Notes: generated by a model from the sequence alone, not told the origin. 64,000 bases of DNA from Rhynchopus sp. YZ270_cl-10 (GCA_964035575.1 OZ037881.1:62001-126000), one strand, 5' to 3'. Positions 54,405 through 64,000 are shown, numbered from the stretch's first letter. Numbers and translations are program-made.

Positions 54405-55637
54405 CTATGCAAAGTCAACGCCGTTCTCCTGCAGCTGGCGCCATGCAGCAACGAAGTGTGTCTCGTAGAGGGCACGGTCGGTGGAGAAGGCACGCACAAT
54501 GTTGCGCAGTCTCCTGTCTGCACGCATCACCATGTCGATCGGGAGCATGATGAAGCGGGGGCGGGGTCCACCACGGTACTGGATGTCTGTGCCGTCGGAC
54601 TCCTGAGTTCCCTCGCCCCACGGTCCGTTCTCCAGATTGAAGAAGTATTCGATGCCGAACTCGAGGTTGTTCGTCGTCCACTGGCCCTCGTTGTTGCTGA
54701 TCTCAAGGTGCATCGCACCAACCTGGTGACCGCCCATCAGCGCAACCATCTTGAAGAGTGCGTCTGCGTCCGTGTCAAGCGAGAACCCAAGCTCACCAAA
54801 CTTCGCAAAGAAGTAGTCAAGTGTCTCAAGGTGAGGGAAGGCGTCGTTGTTGATGTGCTTCAGCGGCATGCGCTCTGCCTCGTCCACACAGCGCAGGTCC
54901 GTCTCAGAAGGGGCCACAAAGTCACGGCGTCCTGGGCGGAAGAAGAGCGACGGGCTTCCCATGTACTCAAGGGCGGTGTTGCCTGCAAGCTGGTACAGGT
55001 CTGCGTAGGTGATGAACGGGAACGCTGCCTTCACCGGCTCAAGTGCTTCCGTGGCCACGTCGACCCCTGCGTTGTCGGGCAGTGCGTTCTCCGGTGTCGT
55101 TCTGATGCAGCCGCCAGTCGTCCCCCCAATCGGCATCGCAGCACCGTTGAACTGTCCACAGCTGTGCCACGCAAGGCGCACCAGCAGCGGCCGCATCGAC
55201 GAAGGGCTGCTCTCAATGAACGCCACCAGCGCCTCCACCACATCCAGGTACTGCTCCCGCACAGACTCCAGGATGCTCTGTCCGGGGAGAGTCAGTGAGT
55301 CCCCGAAGTCGCGCTCAACCACGGGTGCGTCTGTCTCGGGCACGACAGGTGTGTTTGTCTCAGGCACAGATGTCTCAGGTACGACAGGTGTGTTTGTGTC
55401 TGGTGCGTTCGTGGCGGGTGCGTCCGTCTCAGGCACAGTGGGCACGTCTGTCGTCGGCACAACAGGTGTGTTTGTCTCGGGCACGGGCTGAGGCACCGGG
55501 ACTGGTGGGTCTGTGGTAACAGGCTCCGGTGTGGGACGTGGTGCACGTGTGCGGCGTGGACGACGGTTTCTCTGTGCATCGACACTGAGGACGGTGCTTG
55601 CCACCAACAGCAGACACAGGTAAGTGGCACACTTCAT
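54405..55637 (-). CDS. Secreted class I haem peroxidase (ascorbate/cytochrome c peroxidase type)
   Basis: 410 residues from the ATG at 55635-55637. A signal peptide (MKCATYLCLLLVASTVLSVDA) is followed by an RRPRRTRAPRP basic patch and a ~90-residue mucin-like stalk with repeated VPETNTP and VPETDAP units, then a peroxidase domain. Distal site RLAWHSCG (Arg 154, Trp 157, His 158); proximal GGHQVG (His 304); Trp as distal neighbour marks class I (APX, CCP, KatG). It should reduce hydrogen peroxide in the secretory path, at the surface or outside, with ascorbate or another small donor; the donor cannot be told by eye. Class I enzymes are usually in cytosol, plastid or mitochondrion, so the signal and stalk are unusual. 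No intron. Confidence 0.9.
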   Translation of the reverse strand: MKCATYLCLLLVASTVLSVDAQRNRRPRRTRAPRPTPEPVTTDPPVPVPQPVPETNTPVVPTTDVPTVPETDAPATNAPDTNTPVVPETSVPETNTPVVPETDAPVVERDFGDSLTLPGQSILESVREQYLDVVEALVAFIESSPSSMRPLLVRLAWHSCGQFNGAAMPIGGTTGGCIRTTPENALPDNAGVDVATEALEPVKAAFPFITYADLYQLAGNTALEYMGSPSLFFRPGRRDFVAPSETDLRCVDEAERMPLKHINNDAFPHLETLDYFFAKFGELGFSLDTDADALFKMVALMGGHQVGAMHLEISNNEGQWTTNNLEFGIEYFFNLENGPWGEGTQESDGTDIQYRGGPRPRFIMLPIDMVMRADRRLRNIVRAFSTDRALYETHFVAAWRQLQENGVDFA

Positions 55638-56314
55638 TGTTTGCTTGCAAATGTGTGGGAAATATGTAGAGCACAAATGTCCTGTGGGTTTGTTGTGATG
55701 TGGAACGAGGGCACAAACAGCTGACCTGCGGGAGCTATGCAACAGCGGTGAGAAATAATCAAACCTTGGAATACTATGAGCCTCTCGCCTTCACCACCAT
55801 TGAAAATAAGGGGGAACACACTGTTATTTTTTTCTTGTATTTTAAGGCTTTTTGGTATTTACAGTAATACTGGAGAAGACAGGTTGAGCTTGGGGGAAGT
55901 GTGTAGGGGTAGCAGCGAACCGAGACACGGCCCAATACGTTGCCTCCCTCCTTCCCTTTCGCCTTCCCGAATCCCATCCTGGGTAAAATGTTATGTTTCT
56001 GGTTAGTTTCTGGTGCAGTAGTATCGACGGTGGACGCTGTCAAAAAAAATAAGGTAGTTAATGCAGGCACCTCTGACTGACCCACGTACAATGCCAGTCG
56101 TTGATGAAAGCACAAAACAAAAATAGAAGACAACAGAGTCGGCAGTGTCATTGAGACGGAGGATACTTCACAGCACTTCCCACCTAGCTGTGTGCACCAG
56201 AAATGCGTTCTTTCTTTTGAAATGTGTTAAGCCGCCTTTTCCCTTGGAGGGGGAAAAACGAGGTAGTTATTGTTACGAGTAAAGGAGAAAGAAAAGAAAA
56301 AGAAATGTTGGTAA

Positions 56315-56342
56315 GATGAGTTGGCCTCTGCTTGGTTACCTA
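56315..56342 (+). repeat. CCTC-loop hairpin (family A)
   Basis: GATGAGTTGGCCTCTGCTTG then GTTACCT; weaker stem. Confidence 0.45.
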
Positions 56343-56941
56343 AAAACCACCTGATTTTTACCCCCGCGGATAGGCGCGAACAGACCGGATAGGGCAAAAA
56401 GCGTTTTTTTTTTTTGCTTTTCGGGGTAAAATCAGGTGAAAAATGAAAACAAAAAAAAAAAAAAAAACAAAAACAATTAGTTTCATATACTTTCAAATCA
56501 AAGAAGAGAAAGTACAAGGAGTACAAGGACGTTCTAACAAAAAAAAAAGCATTGCCAAATAAAACTCACAAACAACGAGAGGACACGACCGGTGTACATC
56601 TAGTAATGTGAGGAGAACATGGGGGTCACACACACACACACACATATCCTATTTTTTTGTAGAAATATGCAAACCTACCTTCACGCTGTAAGATGAAAAG
56701 GCATGTTGTGTGCAGAATACGAATATAGAATAAAATGCTGGCTAGCAATAACACAGTCGCTGTGGATTGCTAAAAAGAACGGGGAAGGGAAATAACGTGG
56801 AGTTCACACAGAAGGCCTAGTTTACAAACCCGTGTATAATGTACTAACCAAAATGGTGCAAAAAAAAGTACAAAAAGGGAAAATACACGAAAAGGAGGGA
56901 AAACAAAACAATGCTCGTATGAAAAAAAGAAATGTGTATAA

Positions 56942-56975
56942 GATGACCCTAACCCTCTCGTTGCTTAGGCACCTT
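56942..56975 (+). repeat. CCTC-loop hairpin (family A), 3' of the PDI gene
   Basis: GATGACCCTAACCCTCTCGT then TGCTTAGGCACCTT. In the transcript it falls in the presumed 3' UTR of the PDI-like gene. Confidence 0.6.
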
Positions 56976-57035
56976 GAAAAACATAACCCCACACAACCCC
57001 CCTCCCTCGAGCCTCTGTGCCCTGTCTTGCTTCGC

Positions 57036-58181
57036 TTAGAGCTCAACATCGGCAGCTCCTCCCGTTTCTTCTCCCTTGGTGCGTTCGAGGAATCCCATCA
57101 TGTCCTCCTGCTCCTCCATGTCGTAGTCGACACGGTGTCCCTTGGGTGTTCTGATGAAGATCGTGGGGTAGTGCTGTGGGTGGAAGCGGTCGGCGAGGGC
57201 TTCTTCGTGCACAGGGTCGATCTGGGCCACAGCAAAGTCCTTGTCGTCGAGGCCAAGCGCATTGGCGACCTCGCTGATGAGCGGCGAAAACTTTGCGCAC
57301 GGCTTGCACGCCGCCTTGCTGATGACCACCAGCCAGTACCTCCCGTCGTACAGATAGTCCTGGTATGTCTCCAGTTGCAGATGGTACATGTGGTCCGAGA
57401 TATCGCGTGTCTCGTAAACAGGCTTGTAGCGTGGGAGGCGCTTGACATAGGTCATGTTGTTGAGCTTGTCGACCCACGCAAAGAGGTTGTAGAAGGCTTC
57501 GATGTCTGTTGCGTGCTCCCAGTCGGAAGCGCCTGCGACGCTCATGATGCTGGACCTGATGTATTTTGCTTGCGGCTTGAGCAGAATGCCTGCCTTCACC
57601 TCATCGAAGGTGAGCAGCTCCGAGGCCTGCCCTGTGAGCGGCAGGATGGCGTAGTACTTCTCTGTGAGCTGCCCGTTCATGTCGTCCGTGTCTGGGTGGT
57701 AGCCTTCGTCGACGGGCGGGTAGATCGCGGGGTCTTGGTGTTCGAAGACCATCTTCTCGCGGTCGGGGCTGAGCGTGACTTCGTGGCCTGCCCATTCAAT
57801 GAATTTGATGAGGCCCTCTGCGGTGAAGTCTTTGCCTTCATAGACGGTCACATCGTCGATGTTGCCGTCTCTGTAGAATAGGTACGTAGGGAACTTCTCA
57901 ACGTGAGAATCGATGTACGCACCGCCGTGCCCCTTAGCTAGCTCCAGGCGTGAACGGTCAAACGACGCCAGCCCCAGGCGTGCAAGCTCCACAATCAACT
58001 CACCGCAGCCCTCGCAGTCAGGATAGTACACCATCACAAAGTAGTCCCTACCACGCCTGATGTGTTCTTTCACCTTCAGCTCAAAGATGCCTTGGACGTG
58101 CTCGGTGATCACTTTTGGTTTCTTCGCATCGCATGCCACAAACAGTGCAGCCGCAAGCGAGAGTAACTGCAACACCTTCAT
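57036..58181 (-). CDS. PDI-like ER thiol oxidoreductase with two thioredoxin domains
   Basis: 381 residues from the ATG at 58179-58181. Signal peptide MKVLQLLSLAAALFVACDA, an N-terminal thioredoxin-like domain with YYPDCEGCGE (Cys 55, Cys 58), a middle region of ~130 residues without Cys pairs, and a C-terminal thioredoxin domain with SKAACKPCAKFSP (Cys 292, Cys 295) and the cis-Pro segment QHYPTIFI. The protein ends ADVEL, a weak match to KDEL-type ER retrieval signals. Active sites CEGC and CKPC differ from the CGHC of classical PDI and suggest altered redox potential. It probably forms or isomerises disulphides in the ER. No intron. Confidence 0.88.
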   Translation of the reverse strand: MKVLQLLSLAAALFVACDAKKPKVITEHVQGIFELKVKEHIRRGRDYFVMVYYPDCEGCGELIVELARLGLASFDRSRLELAKGHGGAYIDSHVEKFPTYLFYRDGNIDDVTVYEGKDFTAEGLIKFIEWAGHEVTLSPDREKMVFEHQDPAIYPPVDEGYHPDTDDMNGQLTEKYYAILPLTGQASELLTFDEVKAGILLKPQAKYIRSSIMSVAGASDWEHATDIEAFYNLFAWVDKLNNMTYVKRLPRYKPVYETRDISDHMYHLQLETYQDYLYDGRYWLVVISKAACKPCAKFSPLISEVANALGLDDKDFAVAQIDPVHEEALADRFHPQHYPTIFIRTPKGHRVDYDMEEQEDMMGFLERTKGEETGGAADVEL

Positions 58182-59109
58182 GTTGTTTTGTATCCTGAGG
58201 AGAAAGTAAGTTGGGTGTTTGGAGGGTGTGTTATGTCGCTCCCAGTGTTCGGAATATTACCGCCTTCTTATTATCATAGCTCAGTCAAATAGATGCTTAG
58301 TGAAGTGTATAATGCAAGGAAACATATGGGCTGTGAAGACGGTGATAGGGAAAAATAGGGGTTTGGTGGAGGGGGGGTGTCTCCTTGCGTCTGAACTTTT
58401 TCCGCTATAGGTGGAGGACCAGGAATGGAGGGGGAAAAAAAACGAAAAAAAGTTCTCAAATATTAGCAAAAAAAACATAGACTCAAACTCCCCATGACTA
58501 GTTACGTTTGTAACTAGTTATATAACAAGGTAACCTTTGGTATGGCTGGTTATAAACGTAACTAGTTATCTACCCTGGTATACCTCACAGTCAGGCATAA
58601 CTAGGTCTTCGTGTAAGCAAAGTGTGGAAGAGGGGACTAACTAAATATGCAACTGGGGATTACTGCAGAGGACGGTAGTCCAGGGCAGGAGGAAATTTGA
58701 TGCCAGAATCTTAAAAAAACAGTTGTTGTGGAGCAAAAACGTAAACAAAAAACGACGGCATCCGGAAGGGCGCGTCTTCTACTAGCTTATTGCTTGTGTA
58801 CGGCACGATGACGTGCTTCTTATGATTTTTCTTTTTTTTTACGGCTGAAGGTAGCTGCACATGTATTCAATAGGAAAGTCGGGGCTGTGAAAAGCTGTTG
58901 ACTTTGAATACAATAATTTTGAAAACATCTCCGGAAGGAGAATATACACTAGCCTCTACAAGTCAAAGTACCCACTTTGGGGCCACACACACAAAACACC
59001 TCATGCTTTCACACCAAGGCTCTGTGGGGAGTTGAAAACACCATTTGCCACCTCTCTTTCTCTCTCAAAAACAACCCTACCAAAGACCACCCACCTCTCT
59101 CCCCTTCTG
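58182..59109. other. Spacer
   Basis: No gene. An inverted repeat at 58497-58568 is built of TAACTAGTTA and AACGTAACTAGTTA. Confidence 0.55.
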
Positions 59110-62100
59110 TCAGCCACGTTTTCCTGAGAGTGGATTCTTCTGTCTGTTTGTGGCGCTGCCTCTGAGGAGGGATTTGCAGAGACGGCGGGGTGTGTCGTCC
59201 TTTTTGTCGGCTTCGTTGTCGAAGGGCTCGAAGAGTGCGGCGCATGGTGTCGCGAGGGTGTCCTTGCTGAGGAGGTACAGGATGCGGTCGGATGTGTCCT
59301 CCTCCTCTGTGTCCCCCACTGCTGTGAGAAGACGGCGCAGCGGCTCCGACGACCCATCGTCAACAGACTCCACAATCGCCTCCCGCAGACTCATCAGCGC
59401 TTCTGGGGGCGAAAAATCTAGCTGACCCTCCCATCCATTCCACAGCTCGCAACAGTAATTCACCTTTATCTGCTCAACAATCGCAACGGATCCGTAACCC
59501 TTCAATGCCTCCCACACATCCAACGGTGAACAGCAATGTGCCATATCCTCTGACACACCTCCCGCGAAGACGAACAACGCATGCGGCGGAACGCCCATGC
59601 AATATTTGCACAGCATCTGAGAGTACTGCACCCCCGCGCCCATCACGGTGTGCACTTTTCTTACTGCCGATCCGATAAATCCGTGGAAGAGAGGGCCCGA
59701 TGCTACGCCTATGTTGACTTCAAGGTGTCTTTGGAGGATGAGACCACAGAAGCGAAGTGCCTGCATTGCGTGAGACGCGCATTTAGATGCACAGTTCCAA
59801 GAGAAGGACAGGGCACAGCCGTCAAACCACTCAACTCTCCCATCTGTCATATTGGCGTGGTCGCTGAGGATTTGAAAGGTTTGGTTTACGACAGACATAA
59901 GCGACGTTGGCTCTCCGGTTGCAAGCGACGTCTCAATGACACGCTCCATCCGTACAGTCGCAAAGCTACACGGTTCGTAACGTATCTGCCGTTCAAAAAC
60001 AGGTTTGGAAGGGCATGTGTTGTCGACGGATCGTTTGCTGCTGATGGACACCGCACTGCTTTCGTCGGACAGTGCTAAGCTCTCTATCCGGGTGATAAGC
60101 AGGACAGGGCATTCCAAAGGCGTCACCTCCGCAGAATGGCTGAACTTTTGAAAAAAGGTCTCCCGTTCACGCAGCTCCTCTGGAAGGATGTAGAAGAGCT
60201 CGCATTCGCCCAACCCTTTCAACTCTTTGACCCCCATCTGCAGGATGTGTGTTGAGCTGTCGGTGCCTATTTTCCGCTTCACTACGTCAGACACAGCAAT
60301 CATCCCTGGGAGCGCCTGCGACTCCACTCGAGCCGCCATATTCACTGCAATGCCACGGTAGTCGTGCCGCAGAGAGACAGGGTTGAGTTCCAGATCAACA
60401 GCACCATAGTGGATACCCATGCGTACACGAAGTCCTGAGAAGAGGAGACTCTGCCGCCCTGCTATGGATTCGCACTGTGGAAGGCCTACCAGGTGTTCCG
60501 GCCATTGCTGTGACCGGAGTGAACATTGTGTTGCCATGGCAAACGCGACCGCCTCAGAGACTTCGTTGAAGACAATCATGAAGGCGTCGCCCATTGTTTT
60601 TACTTCATATCCGTTGAAGGCAGCAAGCTGCGTGCGCATCACACGGTTGTGTATCGTCATCGCAGTGCACATCGCCTCAGGGGCAGAAACCCAGAGGCCC
60701 GTAGACGCGACGACGTCGGTGAAGACAATCGCCACCTCTCCAGAAGGTGCGCTCAGCTCCTCGCGCGAGAGGGACTCCTCCAAGACAGCGTCGGGGATGA
60801 AGGATTTGTACTCCTGCAGACGTGACACAGTGAGGCACATCCCGTCCATCAGCTTCCGGATCTCAAGTATCATTACCCCCCTGGTCTGGATTTTGTGCAG
60901 CTGTGTAAACGCCTCCCCAGTCTTCATGTGCCCCACAAACTCAATCGTCTTCGACAACCCCAGCAACGGGATGGCCACGAAATAGATCTCCAGCAGCGAG
61001 ATCACGACGTCAAAGACGAGAACCAGCACTGTGAAGACTATCAAGAGGTTGAGCGCGTCTTTGACCTGCCCGTCTGAGACCGCGCTGGCCTGCACCCACA
61101 GCATCACGACATCTCCACTGACACGCCCTTTGCGGACGTAGTGGTCCTTCCCTGCGAGACCAACCTTTTTGAATGTACCGGGCGCCTCTTTACGGAGGAC
61201 GTGGAAGGCGTCTTGGATGACTAGAGACATATTCCACACCTTCATCGCGCATGCCAGAGGGGTCAGGTCGTTTACACGGATGAGGCAGTTTCCGTTGAGC
61301 ATCTGTTCGCCTGTTGACGAGCCGTACACTACGTACGACGCTTCGTTGACGAGGACGATGGTTGTACCTGGGTGGGTTTTGGAAAAGTCGTGCACCAGGT
61401 CCGTCCAGGACGCAATGAGGAACTGTGAAAAGATGACCACAGCACGGTAGCCCGACCACGGGTGCGGCGGCGGTGGTGGTGCGTATATCGAATCATAGCT
61501 CCCATAGGCGTACGCAGCCCCATCGCTTGCGTACCACGCCTTCACAGGGCGCCACCTCGACGCTCGCGACGTGCCCTGCCCTGCACCCCATGCACCCACA
61601 CCAGGCAGACCCACATCGTGCGTTGCGTCATAATGCCCGCTATAACTTTCCTGCAAATAGCTTGCCGCATTCCAGCTGTACAGAAACTCCCCTTTGCTGC
61701 CAAACTCTGGCCCCAATGTGATGCTATCGACCAGCATTTTGTCTGGCTGTGGAGGGGTTGTTCCATTTTGAAGTGCAAAGTGCGTTGATTTTGTGGTGTT
61801 TGTGTAGCCAGAGTATGTATAGTAGCGGGTACCGTTGCCGTAAGGCTCAGAGAAGGCGCAAGAGTAGAGTGCATCGGAGAGGGTGGAGTTGGTGTGTGGG
61901 ATGAGCACGATACCGAGAGAGAGGAGGGCCTGTGAACTGCGTGGTGCGTGCAGCTGTGCAAAAGAGTACTGCCGCATCACGTCCGCCCAGTGGTCTGGGG
62001 TCTGCCCAAGCACCTCGCTGCTGTACGCAAACCGGCGCATCTTCTCTGGCACAGAGTGCGCATTCTGCAGCACCCCCCGCACCTCGCCCTCCAAAGACGC

Positions 62101-62274
62101 AACCTGACTCAAGCTCGTTACCCGTACAGTCTCCTCTAAAGCACCGAGCGACTCAAAGTACATAACCAATCCACCCAGAATAGACGCCCCGGTGGAAACG
62201 AACATCGCAAAGAGAATCACCACAATAATGGGTGGTGACCGGCAGCGTGGTTGTGGAGGTGGGATGGGGTCCAT
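59110..62274 (-). CDS. Receptor-type adenylyl cyclase
   Basis: 1054 residues from the ATG at 62272-62274, after a C/T-only leader and TTTCACAATGG. A signal anchor (IIVVILFAMFVSTGASILGGLVMYF, roughly residues 16-40) is followed by a ~380-residue extracellular sensor domain with several NxT/S sites, probably Cache-like, a second hydrophobic segment (~430-455), then an intracellular class III cyclase domain: VFTDVVASTG (metal Asp 520), YEVKTMGD (adenine Lys 559, metal Asp 563), RMGIHYGAV, HDYRG and NMAAR. All catalytic residues for ATP are present. A second, degenerate cyclase-like domain follows (~760-900, with VNIGVASGPLFHGFIGS). The catalytic core resembles kinetoplastid receptor cyclases. 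It makes cAMP at the plasma membrane in response to an unknown ligand. No intron. Confidence 0.92.
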   Translation of the reverse strand: MDPIPPPQPRCRSPPIIVVILFAMFVSTGASILGGLVMYFESLGALEETVRVTSLSQVASLEGEVRGVLQNAHSVPEKMRRFAYSSEVLGQTPDHWADVMRQYSFAQLHAPRSSQALLSLGIVLIPHTNSTLSDALYSCAFSEPYGNGTRYYTYSGYTNTTKSTHFALQNGTTPPQPDKMLVDSITLGPEFGSKGEFLYSWNAASYLQESYSGHYDATHDVGLPGVGAWGAGQGTSRASRWRPVKAWYASDGAAYAYGSYDSIYAPPPPPHPWSGYRAVVIFSQFLIASWTDLVHDFSKTHPGTTIVLVNEASYVVYGSSTGEQMLNGNCLIRVNDLTPLACAMKVWNMSLVIQDAFHVLRKEAPGTFKKVGLAGKDHYVRKGRVSGDVVMLWVQASAVSDGQVKDALNLLIVFTVLVLVFDVVISLLEIYFVAIPLLGLSKTIEFVGHMKTGEAFTQLHKIQTRGVMILEIRKLMDGMCLTVSRLQEYKSFIPDAVLEESLSREELSAPSGEVAIVFTDVVASTGLWVSAPEAMCTAMTIHNRVMRTQLAAFNGYEVKTMGDAFMIVFNEVSEAVAFAMATQCSLRSQQWPEHLVGLPQCESIAGRQSLLFSGLRVRMGIHYGAVDLELNPVSLRHDYRGIAVNMAARVESQALPGMIAVSDVVKRKIGTDSSTHILQMGVKELKGLGECELFYILPEELRERETFFQKFSHSAEVTPLECPVLLITRIESLALSDESSAVSISSKRSVDNTCPSKPVFERQIRYEPCSFATVRMERVIETSLATGEPTSLMSVVNQTFQILSDHANMTDGRVEWFDGCALSFSWNCASKCASHAMQALRFCGLILQRHLEVNIGVASGPLFHGFIGSAVRKVHTVMGAGVQYSQMLCKYCMGVPPHALFVFAGGVSEDMAHCCSPLDVWEALKGYGSVAIVEQIKVNYCCELWNGWEGQLDFSPPEALMSLREAIVESVDDGSSEPLRRLLTAVGDTEEEDTSDRILYLLSKDTLATPCAALFEPFDNEADKKDDTPRRLCKSLLRGSATNRQKNPLSGKRG

Positions 62275-63953
62275 TGTGAAAGAGGGGGAAGGGGGAGGGG
62301 GGGAGGAGGAGGAGGAGGAGAAAACAGGCGGGGTGGTAAGATGAGAGTGTGCTCAGTGCAATGTATGCTAAAAGTGCGTGTGCACTGCTAAATTCTAATC
62401 TTCCAATGTGTCATCAGAACTGCATTTTATTGCCGTTTTCTGGGATTGTGTTGGTATGGTGTGTCTGGAAGATGAGGGGTCGAAGAAAGGGAGAAGAAAA
62501 AGAGGGGAAAATTTTTGGGTTTTTTTCTTTCTTTTGGTAATTTGTTGGATAAGTGTCGCTGCCATAAAGACAATCTTCACTGTTCAGAATGTGAAAACAT
62601 TCTTTGATGTTAGCTGCAAAAGAATAAGGACAATCAATATTGCAATTTTGAGTGTGGTAATGCGGGGGGTGTAGTTTTTTGGTCTGTAATTCTGAGAAAT
62701 GAAACAAATCGCAGATTTTTGGGTGACGAAAACCCACCAAAAGAAGGGGAAAATAGTCAAACGAAAGTGGTGAGGAGAAGCACAACTGACCAGAGATTTA
62801 AAAAAAAAACCTGATGAAGGGGGTGTAGGGTGGAATTGCGTTCTAACTTTACAGTTCACCTATTGCCGCCAGGGATCTTGGGGGACAAAGATCATGAATA
62901 AATCATGAAAGAAAGATCTTCACATATCATAGGAGACCCCCCCAAAAAAAACGGGGGAAAAAGGAGAAAATAGCGTGATGATAATCAAAGCTTGATCACC
63001 AAGATCTTTTGTTTTTGTCGGAGGGGAAGAGTAGGGTAGGGTACAGTCTGTGCACCATTCCCTGAGAGTGTAGCCAGAAAAAAAAGGTTCTTGGGCTGAC
63101 GTAGTTTTGTCAATAACTTCGTGTGTGCAAAAAAAAAAAGTATGGTAAAATACATCAAATAATTCAAATGATTCAAATACGAAATACAGACGTCATGAGG
63201 AGGGCGAGAGGGTTTGTTGTTGTTGTTGTTTTTTTTTTGTTGTGTCGACAATCACCTGCTAGTGCAGGATCTGTACTCAATGTCGCCCGAAGGCTATTGT
63301 ACTTAAAAGATATAGACGGAGGTCGTCCTCAACTCTGGAAAGTCGCTTTTATTTATTGTTTATGCATTCAAGTGCTGTATTATACACAAAAGTTGCATCA
63401 TCAAAGTTTGGGGGATAGGGTGGGTTAAAGGGGTCACGTGAGAAAATAAAGTAGTTGGTTAGAAATTCAGTACATCATGTTTCAGTCCTAACTGCAGACA
63501 TTGGTAGTATCAGAGGAGGACATCGTCAGTGCAAGACCCTCCGAGATGTAAAGAGTTTTAACCACTGTTGCTATTATCAAACAGTCTTTGCGCTCTACTT
63601 GTCTTTTCAAAAAAAAAAAAACTAAAACCCAGACCTGTCAACACAAAATTTTTTTTGATAAATTGACGACGTGTAGTCACCTCGCTTTGGTTTCTGTGTG
63701 ATCTCCACGAGAAAAAAATTACGGATATTTTGGGCCATCCATCATCGTCTCCGTGAGACACGCAACAAACAAAAAGAATATTTCGATTTTAGGGACGGCC
63801 CATTTTTCACAAGTAACATTGTTACTTGGATTGGAAAATGGGACTTCCTTTACTGTTTGGAAACTAACACAGAGTTCGTAACTAATACCAAGTGCTTCGT
63901 GGGCCAAGTGGGCAGAGTGCATCATCCACGAGGCCGTTCCCATACCTAAAAAA
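62275..63953. other. Spacer of about 1.7 kb
   Basis: A GAG/GGA-rich tract (62284-62322) is a CTC pyrimidine tract in the transcript, just upstream of the cyclase start. Then AT-rich sequence, a GTT microsatellite at 63213-63231 and a diverged family D copy at 63653-63709. No gene supported. Confidence 0.6.
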
Positions 63954-64000
63954 TCACTTCTTGACCTTGCCGCCACATGCGGTGGTTTCTTGGGAGGGGA
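63954..64000 (-). CDS. C-terminal end of a further gene (5' part outside window)
   Basis: The minus strand reads PSQETTACGGKVKK then TGA (63954-63956), 14 codons that run off the window edge, with GC content like the genes. Too short to identify. Support is only composition and position at the expected place in the array. Confidence 0.35.
   Translation of the reverse strand, partial: PSQETTACGGKVKK

Larger units (their letters stand above)
55638..57035. other. Spacer of about 1.4 kb
   Basis: No gene. Contains a family C repeat (56068-56113), family A hairpins at 56315-56342 and 56942-56975 (the latter 60-95 bases after the PDI stop in transcript direction), a foldback around 56342-56440 (CACCTGATTTT/AAAATCAGGTG) and a CA microsatellite at 56629-56645. 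Confidence 0.6.

Noticed and set aside
57098-57881. Frames overlapping the PDI-like gene on both strands
   Set aside because: Shadows of a GC-rich gene with clear thioredoxin motifs in the chosen frame.

Overview
This is nuclear DNA of a unicellular eukaryote. It has GC-rich, mostly single-exon genes, very AT- and homopolymer-rich spacers, the standard code with all three stop codons in use, a few short spliceosomal introns, and many small repeats. Every gene I can support (about 15) lies on the minus strand over 62 kb. With that, a tandem pair of virtually identical EF-2 genes and pyrimidine-rich tracts ahead of many start codons, the layout resembles the polycistronic, trans-spliced gene arrays of Euglenozoa. 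Introns, DNA ligase IV and a ShKT-C1GalT fusion argue against a trypanosomatid; a diplonemid-like flagellate is my best guess, about 50%. No spliced leader, tRNA or rRNA gene was recognised.

Layout, left to right, all genes minus strand: two eEF2 copies (1-5132, the first cut by the window edge); PIG-F/Gpi11; a Lys/Pro-rich nuclear-type protein; NAA20 with one intron; a GOST/TMEM87-type seven-TM protein with one intron; a small secreted CxxC protein; a DDX11/Chl1 Fe-S helicase ending at 16176. From 16.2 to 39.5 kb is a gene desert built of non-autonomous DNA transposons (one 2.4-kb element with a perfect 8-bp target duplication, one 1.3-kb element with a 6-bp duplication, several TA-flanked MITEs), foldbacks, a 260-bp tandem triplet and minisatellites. 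From 39.5 kb genes resume: a PHO80-like cyclin, CacyBP/SIP, a membrane protein with a decayed cyclase domain, DNA ligase IV, a four-exon type II membrane ShKT-GT31 glycosyltransferase, two doubtful small genes, a secreted class I haem peroxidase, a two-domain PDI-like protein and a receptor-type adenylyl cyclase. The last 47 bases hold the end of one more gene.

The genes form no single pathway. A secretory theme recurs (PIG-F, GOST, C1GalT, PDI, secreted peroxidase), with two genome-maintenance enzymes (DDX11, ligase IV) and two cyclase-domain proteins. The most unusual signal is non-coding: over 20 short hairpins with varied but paired stems and a CCTC motif at the loop, all in one orientation relative to the genes, one inside an intron.
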